Below the pieces are notes generated by a model, which saw nothing but the letters and a program-made list of their open reading frames with translations, did no database searches and was not told the origin of the DNA. Source: CALBPI01 sp038521865 (GTDB lineage Bacteria; Pseudomonadota; Gammaproteobacteria; Steroidobacterales; Woeseiaceae). From it: DNA of 64,000 bases. How positions within the stretch are numbered: position 1 is the first letter of the stretch; each line of letters begins with the position of its first letter. Below, piece by piece: positions 25,356-34,464 of the stretch. The translations under genes were made by a program, and so were the position numbers. Where the stretch lies: assembly GCA_038521865.1 (NCBI GenBank), contig JBCBKO010000001.1, positions 496,001-560,000 on the forward strand. Reading direction: 5' to 3'.

Positions 25356-25802
25356 ATGCCACGTTTTCGCTCTGCCATAGCTCAAGTTGTAGCATCCAGC
25401 GTTATCGCTGCGCAGCTGCTGTGTGGCTGTGCTTTTGCGAGCGTCGCGCATCACGTGCCAACCGAAGCTCCGTCTATGGACGCGCATCATCAGGGCGCTC
25501 ATGGCGTGATGCCGCCGTGCCACGGTGAGCAAGCGAGCTACTCCGGCAGCGAAAAGCCATCTGATCAAGGCGTACACGATTGCGCCCATTGTGAAGACAG
25601 TCTTTCGGCATCGAATCCGACTGATCTGGTTGGGTCAATTACCACACCAACCAAGGATCTCCCCGAGTTCTCTTTGTCGAGTGATCCGCTTGAGTGGAGC
25701 GCATCGGTCGACTGGCGACCTCGAGATACCAGGCCGCCCCCAGATATAGTTAGTATCTGGACTCACACGCTTGTCTCCCAAAAAATACTGCTGCTGATCT
25801 AG
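25356..25802 (+). CDS. Exported Cys/His-rich protein of the copper locus
   Basis: 148 residues. N-terminal hydrophobic signal (residues 8-28, ending 'LCGCAFASV'). The mature part is rich in His and Cys: 'HHVPTEAPSMDAHHQGAHG', 'PPCHGEQ' and 'HDCAHCED', and ends in a hydrophobic tail. The pattern resembles DUF2946-type small proteins that lie ahead of Cus/Cop exporters. Copper binding in the periplasm is inferred from composition and position. First gene of the operon driven by the promoter at 25294-25322; cusC starts 138 bases later. Confidence 0.7.
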   Translation: MPRFRSAIAQVVASSVIAAQLLCGCAFASVAHHVPTEAPSMDAHHQGAHGVMPPCHGEQASYSGSEKPSDQGVHDCAHCEDSLSASNPTDLVGSITTPTKDLPEFSLSSDPLEWSASVDWRPRDTRPPPDIVSIWTHTLVSQKILLLI

Positions 25803-25939
25803 CCACTCGTCTGTGGTGCCGCAACGGCACTCGTTCGCAGCGGTTTCTCGCTGTGTAACCACAAAGGCTCGATCGGAGACTCCAACGGCATTTGCGACCA
25901 CCGACTCCGATCGCCATTTGGATGATCAGGAGCAATGCA

Positions 25940-27295
25940 ATGCTTCACTGCAAATTCGGCGCGAAAGTCACCCGCGCACTTCATTGGCCTCGAGACAAAG
26001 AGGTCAAATGCCCATGTCCTGTCGGTTCATCGGGGCGGCACAACCAAGTCGCGAGTGCGTTCGCATGGTTGGCGCTCGTCATATGCTCGGCGCCGGCCGC
26101 AGCGCAGTCTATTCTGACGCTCGAGCAGGCAGAGCGTCAGGCGCTTGGCGAAGAGCCCGGGCGTGCGGCACTACTTGCCCAAGCCGATGCCTTGCGGGAG
26201 CAATCGGTCGTCGCCGGCCAACTGCCGGACCCTCAGCTGCGATTTGGTATCGCCAATTTTCCGATCGAAGCGGGTGGGTTTTCGACTGAACCCATGACTC
26301 AAGGCCAATTGGGTATTCGTCAAGCGTTCCCCCCTGGCAAGACTCGAGCATTGGGAACGCAGCAGTTCGAGCAACGCGCAACTGAATTCAGTCGTATCGC
26401 AGACGCCCGATCGCGCGATGTTCGAACCGCCGTCCAACATGCTTGGCTAGACGCGCTCTATTGGCAGGAGGCTCATGAGATTGTCTCTGATGCGCGACCG
26501 TACTTTGTTGACCTAGTTGCCGTTGCCCGCTCGCTCTATGGCGTTGGCAGGAAAGATCAGCAAGACGTGATGCAGGCGGAATTGGAGTTAAGTCGCCTGG
26601 ATGATCGACTTCTGGATATCAACCAACAACAGATGCGCGCAAAGGCGCGATTATCTGAATGGGTACAGGGCGTCTCTAGTCAACGCGTAGGCGAAGGGTT
26701 ACCGAGTTGGAATCAACTGCCTGCGCTAGAGATCTTGATCGAAGGCCTCGATGACCATCCAAGGCTCATGGCGGCAGATGCGGTGATCGATGCATCCAAT
26801 ACAGGCATCTCTTTGGCGGAGCAGCAGTACAAGCCCGGTTGGGCAATCGACCTCGGTTACGGCTATCGCGATGGCGTATTGGCCAACGGTGACTCACGCT
26901 CTGACTTTATGAGTGTCATGGTGACCGTTGACGTTCCATTGTTCAAAGCCAACCGTCAGGATCGCGCGGTTGCGGCTGCCCGAAAGGAAAGGCGGGCCGC
27001 CCGCGAGACGCGTGAGCAACTACATCGTGAACTTCAAGCGCGACTGCGGGCAGAGTACGCCCGCTGGCAAGACTTGAGCAGGCAGGTTGATCTGTATGAG
27101 CGAGCGATCCTGCCCCAGGCGGACGAACGAGCCAAAGCAGCGCTTTCGTCGTATCAAAGCGACGCAAGTGACTTTGATGACGTTGTGCGTAGCCAAGTCG
27201 ATGCACTCGATGTGCGGGTGCAACAAGTACGTCTACGAACTGAACGGGCGAAAAGCTATTCCGTTCTCGCGAATCTAGGAGGGTTAACACCATGA
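25940..27295 (+). CDS. cusC: Outer-membrane efflux factor of copper exporter (CusC/TolC family)
   Basis: 451 residues from ATG at 25940, with GGAG nine bases upstream. The first 40 residues form a long hydrophilic n-region before the hydrophobic core and a signal cleavage near 'APAAAQS'. The remainder is TolC-like: two repeats of coiled-coil helices and beta strands, with 'QLPDPQLRFGIANFPIE' and 'PLFKANRQDRAVAAARKERR' as typical landmarks of the heavy-metal subgroup. Forms the trimeric exit duct of the tripartite Cus pump. Its stop overlaps the cusB start (ATGA at 27292-27295), so translation is coupled. Confidence 0.9.
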   Translation: MLHCKFGAKVTRALHWPRDKEVKCPCPVGSSGRHNQVASAFAWLALVICSAPAAAQSILTLEQAERQALGEEPGRAALLAQADALREQSVVAGQLPDPQLRFGIANFPIEAGGFSTEPMTQGQLGIRQAFPPGKTRALGTQQFEQRATEFSRIADARSRDVRTAVQHAWLDALYWQEAHEIVSDARPYFVDLVAVARSLYGVGRKDQQDVMQAELELSRLDDRLLDINQQQMRAKARLSEWVQGVSSQRVGEGLPSWNQLPALEILIEGLDDHPRLMAADAVIDASNTGISLAEQQYKPGWAIDLGYGYRDGVLANGDSRSDFMSVMVTVDVPLFKANRQDRAVAAARKERRAARETREQLHRELQARLRAEYARWQDLSRQVDLYERAILPQADERAKAALSSYQSDASDFDDVVRSQVDALDVRVQQVRLRTERAKSYSVLANLGGLTP

Positions 27296-29091
27296 AAACG
27301 GTATTGACCATAGCAACAGTTGGTATCGCAGCCTTGATCGGTGGGTACTGGATAGGTCAAGCCAGTGGGCACGATATGACCAGCCCTGCGAGTACAGAAT
27401 CGAATGAACGAAAGATTCTCTACTGGAAGGCACCAATGGATCCAAACTATCGCCGGGACGAACCCGGGAAATCGCCAATGGGAATGGACCTGGTGCCGGT
27501 GTATGCCGACGAGGCCAACAGCGAAGGAGACAGCGGCGTTCGCATCTCTTCTGCCATGGCCAACAATTTAGGAGTCCGTACGGTAGCCGTTCAGCAAGGG
27601 ACGCTCCCACGTCTCATCGAAACGGTTGGCCAAATTGGCTACGACGAAAGCACGCTATACACGATTAGCGCGAGAGCCGACGGTTGGATAGAAAAACTCC
27701 ATGTCGAGTCGAATGGGGATCCGGTTGAAAAAGGGCAGGTGGTCTTTGAGTTGTTTTCTCCAACACTCGTCAATGCGCAAGAGGAGTATCTGGCTGCTCT
27801 ACAAAGTCGTAACGCCGGGCTAAAGAAAGCATCTCAAACGCGGCTGCGCTCCCTCGGCTTCAGCGCAAACGAGATCGACCGACTCGATCGAGATCGGCGC
27901 GTACAGAATCGAGTCAATGTCTATTCGCCGCATGACGGCGTCGTCACAGATCTGGGGGTGCAGGAGGGCCAATACATCACAGAATCGACAAGCATCATGT
28001 CGATCGGATCACTGGATGAAGTCTGGCTCATGGCAGAGGTGCTTGAGCGACAAGCCGGGTGGATCGAGATCGGACAGGTTGCGGACATCGAAGTTGAAGC
28101 TTCAACTGGAAACGCCAGGACAGGCACTGTCGAGTATGTCTACCCCGAGATCGACGCCAAGACCCGCACGGCAAAGGCCCGTATTCGTCTCGATAACGCT
28201 GATCGTACTCTGAAGCCAAACATGTTCGCCAAGGCGACTGTGACAGCCGATTCAGTCCAGCACGCTTTGCACATACCACGGCAGGCAGTGATACGCGGGG
28301 CTCGAGCAGATCGAGTGGTCGTCGCGAACACCGACGGCAGCTTTCGTTCGCAACCGGTTTCGCTTGGCATCGAGTCCGGCGATCGCATCCAGATTACATC
28401 GGGTCTATTGCCTGACGATATCGTCGTATCGTCAGGGCAGTTCCTCATTGATTCAGAATCGAACATTGATGTGGCCCTTGCTCGATACGATAGCGCTGAT
28501 ACCGCGGCCTCTGCCATGAAGACGCAACAATCAGATTCAGCGAACGTAGAAGCCTCAGTCGTGGCCGTGGATCCCGATCAGCGTTTGGTCACACTGAAGC
28601 ACGGACCAATCGAAGACTGGTCGATGCCAGGAATGACCATGGTCTTTGATGTCGCAGACAGCGTCGACTTGTCGGACATCAGTCCTAAGGACGAAGTGCA
28701 TGTAGCCATCGAGCGACCTGGAGCAGGGCGCTTCGTTGCGACCGCACTGCACAAGCTGTCTCAGATGGATCGGTCAGTGTCGATGCATGCCCATGATATG
28801 TCAGCCGACGCGAATGAGGACGCAGCGGAGGCAATGGCGAGTGTGGTCGCCGTCGATCAATCTGCTCGTACATTGATGCTGAAACATGGACCCATCGAGG
28901 CTTGGTCGATGCCTGGAATGACGATGATGTTCAGCGCGGCCGATGATGTCGACCTATCAGGATTAGCCCCAGACGAAAGCGTGCATGTCGAGCTTCGACG
29001 CGGTAGGGATGGAGACTTTGTCGTCACTGCTATTCATCCGATGACTTCAGATGTTTCCACTTCGTCAGACAAGCATGAGGATCATCATTGA
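27292..29091 (+). CDS. cusB: Periplasmic adaptor CusB with two fused CusF-like domains
   Basis: 599 residues. Residues 1-22 are an N-terminal membrane anchor or signal. Residues 40-72 form a heavy-metal-binding domain ('PMDPNYRRDEPGKSPMGMDL'). Residues 80-405 are the HlyD-like adaptor (lipoyl, hairpin and beta-barrel parts; 'VFELFSPTLVNAQEEYLAAL'). Then follow two tandem copies of a CusF-like Cu(I)-binding domain, starting near residues 416 and 514, each with the ligands His, Trp, Met, Met: 'KHGPIEDWSMPGMTMVF' and 'KHGPIEAWSMPGMTMMF'. A His-rich tail closes the protein. CusF is normally a separate chaperone, so this protein carries its own metal donors. Coupled to cusC upstream and cusA downstream. 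Confidence 0.92.
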   Translation: MKTVLTIATVGIAALIGGYWIGQASGHDMTSPASTESNERKILYWKAPMDPNYRRDEPGKSPMGMDLVPVYADEANSEGDSGVRISSAMANNLGVRTVAVQQGTLPRLIETVGQIGYDESTLYTISARADGWIEKLHVESNGDPVEKGQVVFELFSPTLVNAQEEYLAALQSRNAGLKKASQTRLRSLGFSANEIDRLDRDRRVQNRVNVYSPHDGVVTDLGVQEGQYITESTSIMSIGSLDEVWLMAEVLERQAGWIEIGQVADIEVEASTGNARTGTVEYVYPEIDAKTRTAKARIRLDNADRTLKPNMFAKATVTADSVQHALHIPRQAVIRGARADRVVVANTDGSFRSQPVSLGIESGDRIQITSGLLPDDIVVSSGQFLIDSESNIDVALARYDSADTAASAMKTQQSDSANVEASVVAVDPDQRLVTLKHGPIEDWSMPGMTMVFDVADSVDLSDISPKDEVHVAIERPGAGRFVATALHKLSQMDRSVSMHAHDMSADANEDAAEAMASVVAVDQSARTLMLKHGPIEAWSMPGMTMMFSAADDVDLSGLAPDESVHVELRRGRDGDFVVTAIHPMTSDVSTSSDKHEDHH

Positions 29092-32000
29092 TGATTCGAC
29101 AACTGATCCGGTGGTCAATCGAAAACCGCGTGATGGTTCTCTTCACGTCGATCTTCGTGGTTGCGTGGGGAATCCATTCGCTGCGTCAAACCCCGGTAGA
29201 CGCGCTTCCAGATCTGTCGGACGTACAGGTCATTATCAAGACAACCTATCTCGGGCAGGCGCCACAGGTTGTCGAAGACCAGATTACCTATCCACTGAGT
29301 ACTGCAATGCTGTCAGTGCCAAAGGCTGAAACCGTTCGAGGTTATTCCTTCTTCGGCGATTCCTATGTCTACGTCATTTTTGAGGACGCTACTGATCTGT
29401 ACTGGGCGCGTTCCCGGGTCCTTGAGTATCTGAGCCAGGTCGCTAGCGACCTTCCTGTCGGCGCAAAGCCTTCTCTTGGGCCAGACGCCACGGGGGTCGG
29501 GTGGATCTATGAGTACGCATTGGTGGACCGGACGGGGGCGCACGATCTCGCGCAGCTGCGCAGTATTCAGGATTGGCTTCTGCAGTACGAACTCCAAACG
29601 GTACCCGGCGTCGCCGAAGTGGCAACGATGGGTGGCATGGTTCGCCAGTATCAAGTCATTGTCGATCCAGATCGGCTACGGGCTTATGACATTCCGCTGT
29701 CGACCGTCAAACAGGCCATCCAAGACGGCAACATGGAAGCCGGAGGCGCTGTTGTCGAAATAGCCGAAGCCGAGTACATGGTTCGCTCGAGCGGGTATCT
29801 GGAAGGCCAGCAGGACCTTTTGGACATCCCGCTTATGGTGGGGACAGACGGAGTGCCAGTCTTGATTGGCGATGTCGCCGACGTACAGATCGGTCCACAG
29901 ATGCGCCGCGGAGTCGTCGATCTCGATGGCGAAGGCGAAGTCGTCGGTGGGGTCGTGGTCATGCGATCTGGTGAGAACGCGTCAAAGACTATCGAGGCGG
30001 TCAAGAAGCGCCTAGACGAGCTGCAAGCCAGCCTGCCGCCAGGCGTAGAGGTGATCGAGACTTACGATCGCTCAGCGCTTATCGAGCGAGCCGTCGACAA
30101 TTTACAAAGCAAGCTCGTCGAAGAATTCTTGGTTGTCGGTCTTATCTGCGCTGTCTTCCTTTTTCATTTTAGATCGGCTGCGGTCATCTTGATCAGTCTA
30201 CCCATTGGGATCTTGGTGGCGATCATTGTGATGCGACTGCAGGGTATCAACGCGAACATCATGTCTCTGGGGGGCATCGCGATCGCAATCGGCGCCATGG
30301 TCGATGCTGGTATTGTCATGATTGAGAATGTGCACAAGCATTTCGAACGACAGTCTGTTACCGACGAGAACAGATGGACCATCATTGGCGAAGCCGCTAG
30401 TGAAGTCGGGCCAGCCTTATTCTTCTCTCTACTGATTATCACGCTGAGCTTCTTGCCGATCTTTACGCTTGAGGCTCAGGAAGGAAGGCTGTTTGCACCG
30501 CTGGCTTACACCAAGACCTATGCGATGGCCGCAGCCGCCGGCCTTGCCGTGACGCTCGTCCCAGTCCTGATGGGGTTCTTCATCCGTGGACGCATTCGTT
30601 CGGAGCGTGAAAACCCCATCAACCGCTGGTTGATCGCATGTTATCGGCCCGTTCTCACTACGGTCATTCGATTCCCGCGCACAACAATTGCACTGTCCGG
30701 GTTCATCTTGGTCACTGGCCTTTGGCCAGCGAGTCAGCTCGGCTCAGAATTCATGCCGGAACTCGATGAAGGCGACATCATGTACATGCCGACCACCTAT
30801 CCCGGCATTTCTATCGACAAAGCACGCGAGCTTTTGCAGCAAACAAACAAGCTGATTCGCACTCTCCCTGAGGTCGAACGCGTCTTTGGGAAAATAGGGC
30901 GTGCCGATACGGCCACCGACCCGGCTCCATTGACCATGATCGAAACCGTGATTCAACTAAAGCCTCGCGAACAGTGGCGAGCCGGCATGACGTCGGACGG
31001 CATCAGGGCGGAGCTTGATCGTACTGTTCAGATTCCGGGTCTAACTAACGCTTGGGTCATGCCGATCAAGACGCGAATAGACATGTTGGCTACAGGCATA
31101 AAAACACCGGTCGGGATCAAGATTGCTGGTCCAGAGCTGACTGTCATCCAGCACATCGGTCAAGAGTTGGAACGTATCGTCAAAACTGTGCCCGGGACAG
31201 CATCCGTCTACTCCGAACGGGTAGCGGGCGGACGATACGTTGATATCGATATTGACCGACGACGTGCAGCGCGCTACGGCCTGGGTGTGTCGGATATTCA
31301 AGATGTTGTTCGCTCAGCCATCGGCGGTATGAACGTCACAGAATCCGTCGAAGGGCTCGAACGATATCCCGTCAACGTGCGATACCCTCAACAAGTTCGC
31401 GATTCGATCCAGCAAATTCGACTTTTGCCGATCGTCACACAGACCGGTGCTCGAGTTGCACTAGCGGACGTTGCGACGATCGACATCGCCGATGGACCTC
31501 CGTTCATTAAGAGCGAGAACGCGCGACCGAATGGTTGGACCTATGTCGATATCGCCGATCGCGACCTGGGATCATACGTTACCGACGCACAATCGGCCGT
31601 CCGCAATCAGTTGGATCTCCCTGCGGGCTACTCAATCTCGTGGTCAGGTCAATACGAATACATGGTCAGAGCGAAGGAACGTCTCATGATCGTTGGACCA
31701 TTGACACTCGCGATCATCGTAATGCTGCTGTACATGAGTTTTGGCCGACTCTCGGAGGTCGGAATCATCCTCGGTACGTTGCCGATGGCTCTCGTTGGCG
31801 GCTTCTGGCTGATGTATTTTCTTGGCTATGAACTATCGGTCGCAGTCGGAGTGGGATTCATTGCACTCGCCGGTATCGCCGTTGAGCTTGGCATTGTGAT
31901 GTTGATCTATCTCAATCAAGCCATTGCTCGAACGAGACAAATGGCTGAAGAAGAAAACCTTCAAATGACGCTGGAGGATATCCGGAAGGCTGTTGTGGAC

Positions 32001-32222
32001 GGTGCAGTCCTGCGAGTACGGCCGATCATGATGACCGTCTTAGCCACGATTGCCGGTCTCTTACCGATCATGCTCGGCGACGGCACTGGGTCTGAGGTGA
32101 TGAAAAGGATCGCTGCACCCATAGTAGGCGGTATGGTTAGCGCCACTGTGCTATCGCTAGTCGTTATTCCTGCATTTTACTTGGTCTGGACCGCGTCTGG
32201 TCTGCGGTACAAAACCATCTGA
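29091..32222 (+). CDS. cusA: Heavy-metal RND pump CusA
   Basis: 1043 residues from ATG at 29091, whose A is also the last base of the cusB stop; an in-frame TTG three bases earlier is less likely. Twelve membrane helices and two large periplasmic loops, usual for the HME-RND subfamily. Helix 4 carries 'GAMVDAGIVMIENVHKH', the Asp/Glu proton relay. The three methionines of the E. coli Cu(I)/Ag(I) path are recognisable in 'MYMPTTYPGIS', 'APLTMIETVIQLKP' and 'RIDMLATGIKTPVG'. This supports Cu(I)/Ag(I) rather than Co/Zn/Cd export. Last gene of the copper operon. Confidence 0.95.
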   Translation: MIRQLIRWSIENRVMVLFTSIFVVAWGIHSLRQTPVDALPDLSDVQVIIKTTYLGQAPQVVEDQITYPLSTAMLSVPKAETVRGYSFFGDSYVYVIFEDATDLYWARSRVLEYLSQVASDLPVGAKPSLGPDATGVGWIYEYALVDRTGAHDLAQLRSIQDWLLQYELQTVPGVAEVATMGGMVRQYQVIVDPDRLRAYDIPLSTVKQAIQDGNMEAGGAVVEIAEAEYMVRSSGYLEGQQDLLDIPLMVGTDGVPVLIGDVADVQIGPQMRRGVVDLDGEGEVVGGVVVMRSGENASKTIEAVKKRLDELQASLPPGVEVIETYDRSALIERAVDNLQSKLVEEFLVVGLICAVFLFHFRSAAVILISLPIGILVAIIVMRLQGINANIMSLGGIAIAIGAMVDAGIVMIENVHKHFERQSVTDENRWTIIGEAASEVGPALFFSLLIITLSFLPIFTLEAQEGRLFAPLAYTKTYAMAAAAGLAVTLVPVLMGFFIRGRIRSERENPINRWLIACYRPVLTTVIRFPRTTIALSGFILVTGLWPASQLGSEFMPELDEGDIMYMPTTYPGISIDKARELLQQTNKLIRTLPEVERVFGKIGRADTATDPAPLTMIETVIQLKPREQWRAGMTSDGIRAELDRTVQIPGLTNAWVMPIKTRIDMLATGIKTPVGIKIAGPELTVIQHIGQELERIVKTVPGTASVYSERVAGGRYVDIDIDRRRAARYGLGVSDIQDVVRSAIGGMNVTESVEGLERYPVNVRYPQQVRDSIQQIRLLPIVTQTGARVALADVATIDIADGPPFIKSENARPNGWTYVDIADRDLGSYVTDAQSAVRNQLDLPAGYSISWSGQYEYMVRAKERLMIVGPLTLAIIVMLLYMSFGRLSEVGIILGTLPMALVGGFWLMYFLGYELSVAVGVGFIALAGIAVELGIVMLIYLNQAIARTRQMAEEENLQMTLEDIRKAVVDGAVLRVRPIMMTVLATIAGLLPIMLGDGTGSEVMKRIAAPIVGGMVSATVLSLVVIPAFYLVWTASGLRYKTI

Positions 32223-32400
32223 CTTCGGGCTTCCTTTCCATCCTACCGGCAGTACGCGCACTTCTACTCGGCTGAACGACATCGCTGTTGTCGCAGAACG
32301 GGCCTAATAGACTCATCTTTCGTTTCTGCATGAGACCAGCTCTTGCGTTGTGGAGTACCGCACGGTCCACCCAGATAGCGTAGGTCTGCGTGCCTGTTGA
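32223..32400. other. Spacer between copper operon and Xre-ImmA/IrrE unit
   Basis: About 180 bases without a gene. Open frames on the minus strand here have no ribosome site and no family features. I see no transcription terminator for cusA with a T-run, so read-through to the next unit cannot be excluded. Confidence 0.4.
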
Positions 32401-32447
32401 CATGTTAATTTGTTCGCCCATACTGTATGGAACAATTTGTTAACATG
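32401..32447. promoter_or_regulatory. Nested palindromic operator upstream of the Xre-ImmA/IrrE unit
   Basis: Outer arms CATGTTAATTTGTTC (32401-32415) and GAACAATTTGTTAACATG (32430-32447) are inverted repeats with three extra bases in the right arm. Between them is a perfect 11-base palindrome, CATACTGTATG (32419-32429). The site ends 7 bases before the start of the first gene, so a protein bound here would block transcription or translation. The Xre-type protein encoded at 33084 is the natural candidate for autoregulation. Confidence 0.6.
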
Positions 32448-32454
32448 GTGTTGT

Positions 32455-33072
32455 ATGAGCTTGAAACGCACTCAACTAGTATCCGATGAGTGGTCAGTTG
32501 ACCGCCGGCTTACGGAGCTTGGCCTAAACCGCAGGGACTTACTTCAAGCCGTAGATATGGCGATGGCTGCGGCAGCGAATGCTACTCCATTCCACCCCGC
32601 AAACTCTCCTGGGACTTTTGCGTATCACGAAGGTACCTTCGCGCTCCGGAATATCTTTGTTCGTAGCGACTGGCTCGTAGATCGATACCTGCAGCTGGAA
32701 GCGATACGCAATGATCGGCTTCGGCTGCGAGTGATCTACTCGAATGTGGATATTGCAACAAATATCGAGCATGGCCCTAAACCTCGTTCTCGGAAAGGTG
32801 CCGGAGCAGCGCGGGCCTGCCAGCCGCTCTTGTTCGATAACCTACCTCAATTTTCTCCAGTTCCGGATGAGCCATACGCGACATACTTCCTTATGGTGGA
32901 CAGTCGTGGAGCTGCCGAATTGACCAGACCGATTGTCCAGGATGGAACCTACTCGCACTATGTAGAGAGAGTATTTCTCAGAGGCCCTGAGGATGGTGAG
33001 GAGTTTGTCGATTTTGAACCGGACACTGATGTCGATGGCGACTTTGAGCCAACGGTCATGAGAAAAGTCTAA
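32455..33072 (+). CDS. Unknown protein paired with Xre-ImmA/IrrE regulator (candidate toxin)
   Basis: 205 residues from ATG at 32455 (MSLKRTQLV); the frame extends upstream only into the operator. I recognise no named domain. Visible features: an Arg-rich helical N-terminus ('LTELGLNRRDLLQAVDMAMA'), a beta-rich middle with 'FALRNIFVRSDWL' and 'LFDNLPQF', the segment 'GPKPRSRKGAGAARACQ', and an acidic C-terminus. It precedes the Xre-ImmA/IrrE gene by 11 bases, so both are co-transcribed. Xre-peptidase antitoxins are commonly paired with a protein of this size, and the arrangement resembles defence-type toxin-antitoxin loci such as those called RosmerTA. The toxin role is inferred from position only. 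Confidence 0.6.
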   Translation: MSLKRTQLVSDEWSVDRRLTELGLNRRDLLQAVDMAMAAAANATPFHPANSPGTFAYHEGTFALRNIFVRSDWLVDRYLQLEAIRNDRLRLRVIYSNVDIATNIEHGPKPRSRKGAGAARACQPLLFDNLPQFSPVPDEPYATYFLMVDSRGAAELTRPIVQDGTYSHYVERVFLRGPEDGEEFVDFEPDTDVDGDFEPTVMRKV

Positions 33073-33083
33073 GAGCAGTCACG

Positions 33084-34157
33084 ATGTTCAATAGTCAGAG
33101 GCTCAGGGTCGCGCGGCAACGTCGCGGCCTCACCGGTCGTGCGTTGTCGTCGAAGGCGGAGATATCTCCCGTGACGCTTTCACGTCTCGAGCAGGGCGAG
33201 AACGAGCCCGATCATGAAACAGTGGAGAAACTTGGTGCGGCACTTGGCTACCCTGTGTCATTTTTCTTTGGTGATGACCTAGAGGAGCTAAGCGCAGAAG
33301 CCGTGAGTTTTAGGAGTCTGTCAAAGATGAGGGCTTATGAGCGGAACGCGGCCTTAGGTGCTGGTGCAATAGCATTGCAAATCAGCGACTGGTTGGGGGA
33401 GAGGTTCTCGCTCCCTGCGCCAAACTTCATAGATTTGAGCTACGAAACAAATATTGAAGCTGCGGCGAGAACACTGCGGGACTTCTGGTCGATTGGCGTT
33501 CGTTCAATCGGAAGCATGATAGGACTGTTGGAAAAACATGGCGCAAGGGTGTTCTCCCTAAACGAGCGTACGGCAGCAGTTGACGCGTTCTCCTTTTGGC
33601 GTGACGACGTACCTTACGTATTTCTAAACACATTCAAGACCGCAGAACATAGCGTTTTTGATGCAGCACATGAACTCGGTCATCTGGTATTGCACAAGCA
33701 CGGCGGTACGCACTTGTCGCGAGATGCCGAACGCGAGGCCGATGCATTCGCGTCAGCGTTTTTGATGCCGGCGGATGACGTTCGTTCCAGAGTACCCGGA
33801 CGTTTGAGCACTGACATCATCCTTCGTGCGAAGAAGCGTTGGCGCGTGTCAGCTATGGCGATGGCGTATCGTTTGCACAAACTGGGTCTGTTAACTGACT
33901 GGCAATACAAGTCGACGTGTATCGAGCTCGGCCGTCGAGGTTATCGAAAGTCTGAACCTGATGGGATCGAACGAGAACAGTCGCGAGTCTGGAAAATGGT
34001 TTTCACACAGCTTTGGAAGGAGAAAACGACCAAGCAACAAATCGCTGACGAGCTTGGCCTCCCTCTCGACGAGCTGGAAGGTGTGTTTTGGGGCCTTGTC
34101 GGGCCAGCAGGCCGGCCACAAGAAACAGACTCTAAAGGTATTTCGCGCGTCAAGTAA
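33084..34157 (+). CDS. Xre-type HTH and ImmA/IrrE zinc-peptidase fusion protein
   Basis: 357 residues. Residues 3-62 are a classic Xre helix-turn-helix ('RGLTGRALSSKAEISPVTLS', then 'LEQGENEPDHETVEKLGAAL'). Residues 165-260 are an ImmA/IrrE metallopeptidase with HELGH near residue 197 and the downstream Glu in 'EREADAFASAF', so the zinc site is complete. Residues 275-345 are helical, with a second DNA-binding-like stretch ('KTTKQQIADELGLPLDELEG'). In such proteins the HTH represses the operon and the peptidase inactivates a repressor or partner under stress. Second gene after the candidate toxin; the nested operator at 32401-32447 probably belongs to it. Confidence 0.9.
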   Translation: MFNSQRLRVARQRRGLTGRALSSKAEISPVTLSRLEQGENEPDHETVEKLGAALGYPVSFFFGDDLEELSAEAVSFRSLSKMRAYERNAALGAGAIALQISDWLGERFSLPAPNFIDLSYETNIEAAARTLRDFWSIGVRSIGSMIGLLEKHGARVFSLNERTAAVDAFSFWRDDVPYVFLNTFKTAEHSVFDAAHELGHLVLHKHGGTHLSRDAEREADAFASAFLMPADDVRSRVPGRLSTDIILRAKKRWRVSAMAMAYRLHKLGLLTDWQYKSTCIELGRRGYRKSEPDGIEREQSRVWKMVFTQLWKEKTTKQQIADELGLPLDELEGVFWGLVGPAGRPQETDSKGISRVK

Positions 34158-34167
34158 GCGGCCAGAG

Positions 34168-34392
34168 ATGCACCCGTATGCTTCGCTACAGCTACTGAAG
34201 CGTTGTGATGGCCCGCAGGAGATAGTCCGAGTTCAGTTGACCAGCCGGTCTCGGACACAGCAGAGGCTGGCTCTGACCCGATCAGAGCAACCGGCCTTCG
34301 TTGATCCGGTATCGGCTGGCCTGTGCGTTCGGCATTTAAGAACTAGAGGTTATGAAGTGAGATGGGAGCACGCCGCCGAATATGAGCGATGA
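34168..34392 (+). CDS. Small hypothetical protein after the Xre-ImmA/IrrE gene
   Basis: 74 residues from ATG at 34168, 10 bases after the previous stop, with a moderately placed AGAG ahead of it. Polar, Arg-rich, no membrane segment, ends 'VRWEHAAEYER'. It overlaps the start of the next frame (34382) by 11 bases, which supports a real operon gene. No family recognised. Confidence 0.45.
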   Translation: MHPYASLQLLKRCDGPQEIVRVQLTSRSRTQQRLALTRSEQPAFVDPVSAGLCVRHLRTRGYEVRWEHAAEYER

Positions 34393-34446
34393 CATTGGCA
34401 ATTGGAAGAAAGTTGCAGTGACCCTTCACGAAGCGCTGCCGCACAT
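34382..34446 (+). pseudogene. 5' fragment of a gene cut by the IS407-like element
   Basis: ATG at 34382 overlaps the end of the previous small gene and opens 'MSDDIGNWKKVAVTLHEALP'. After 22 codons the frame enters the insertion sequence at 34447 and stops within it. The regular overlap and polar, protein-like sequence suggest a genuine fourth gene of the operon that was destroyed by the insertion. Its continuation is not clearly present right of the element. Confidence 0.5.
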
Positions 34447-34464
34447 TGACCCCCTCCCGATTAT

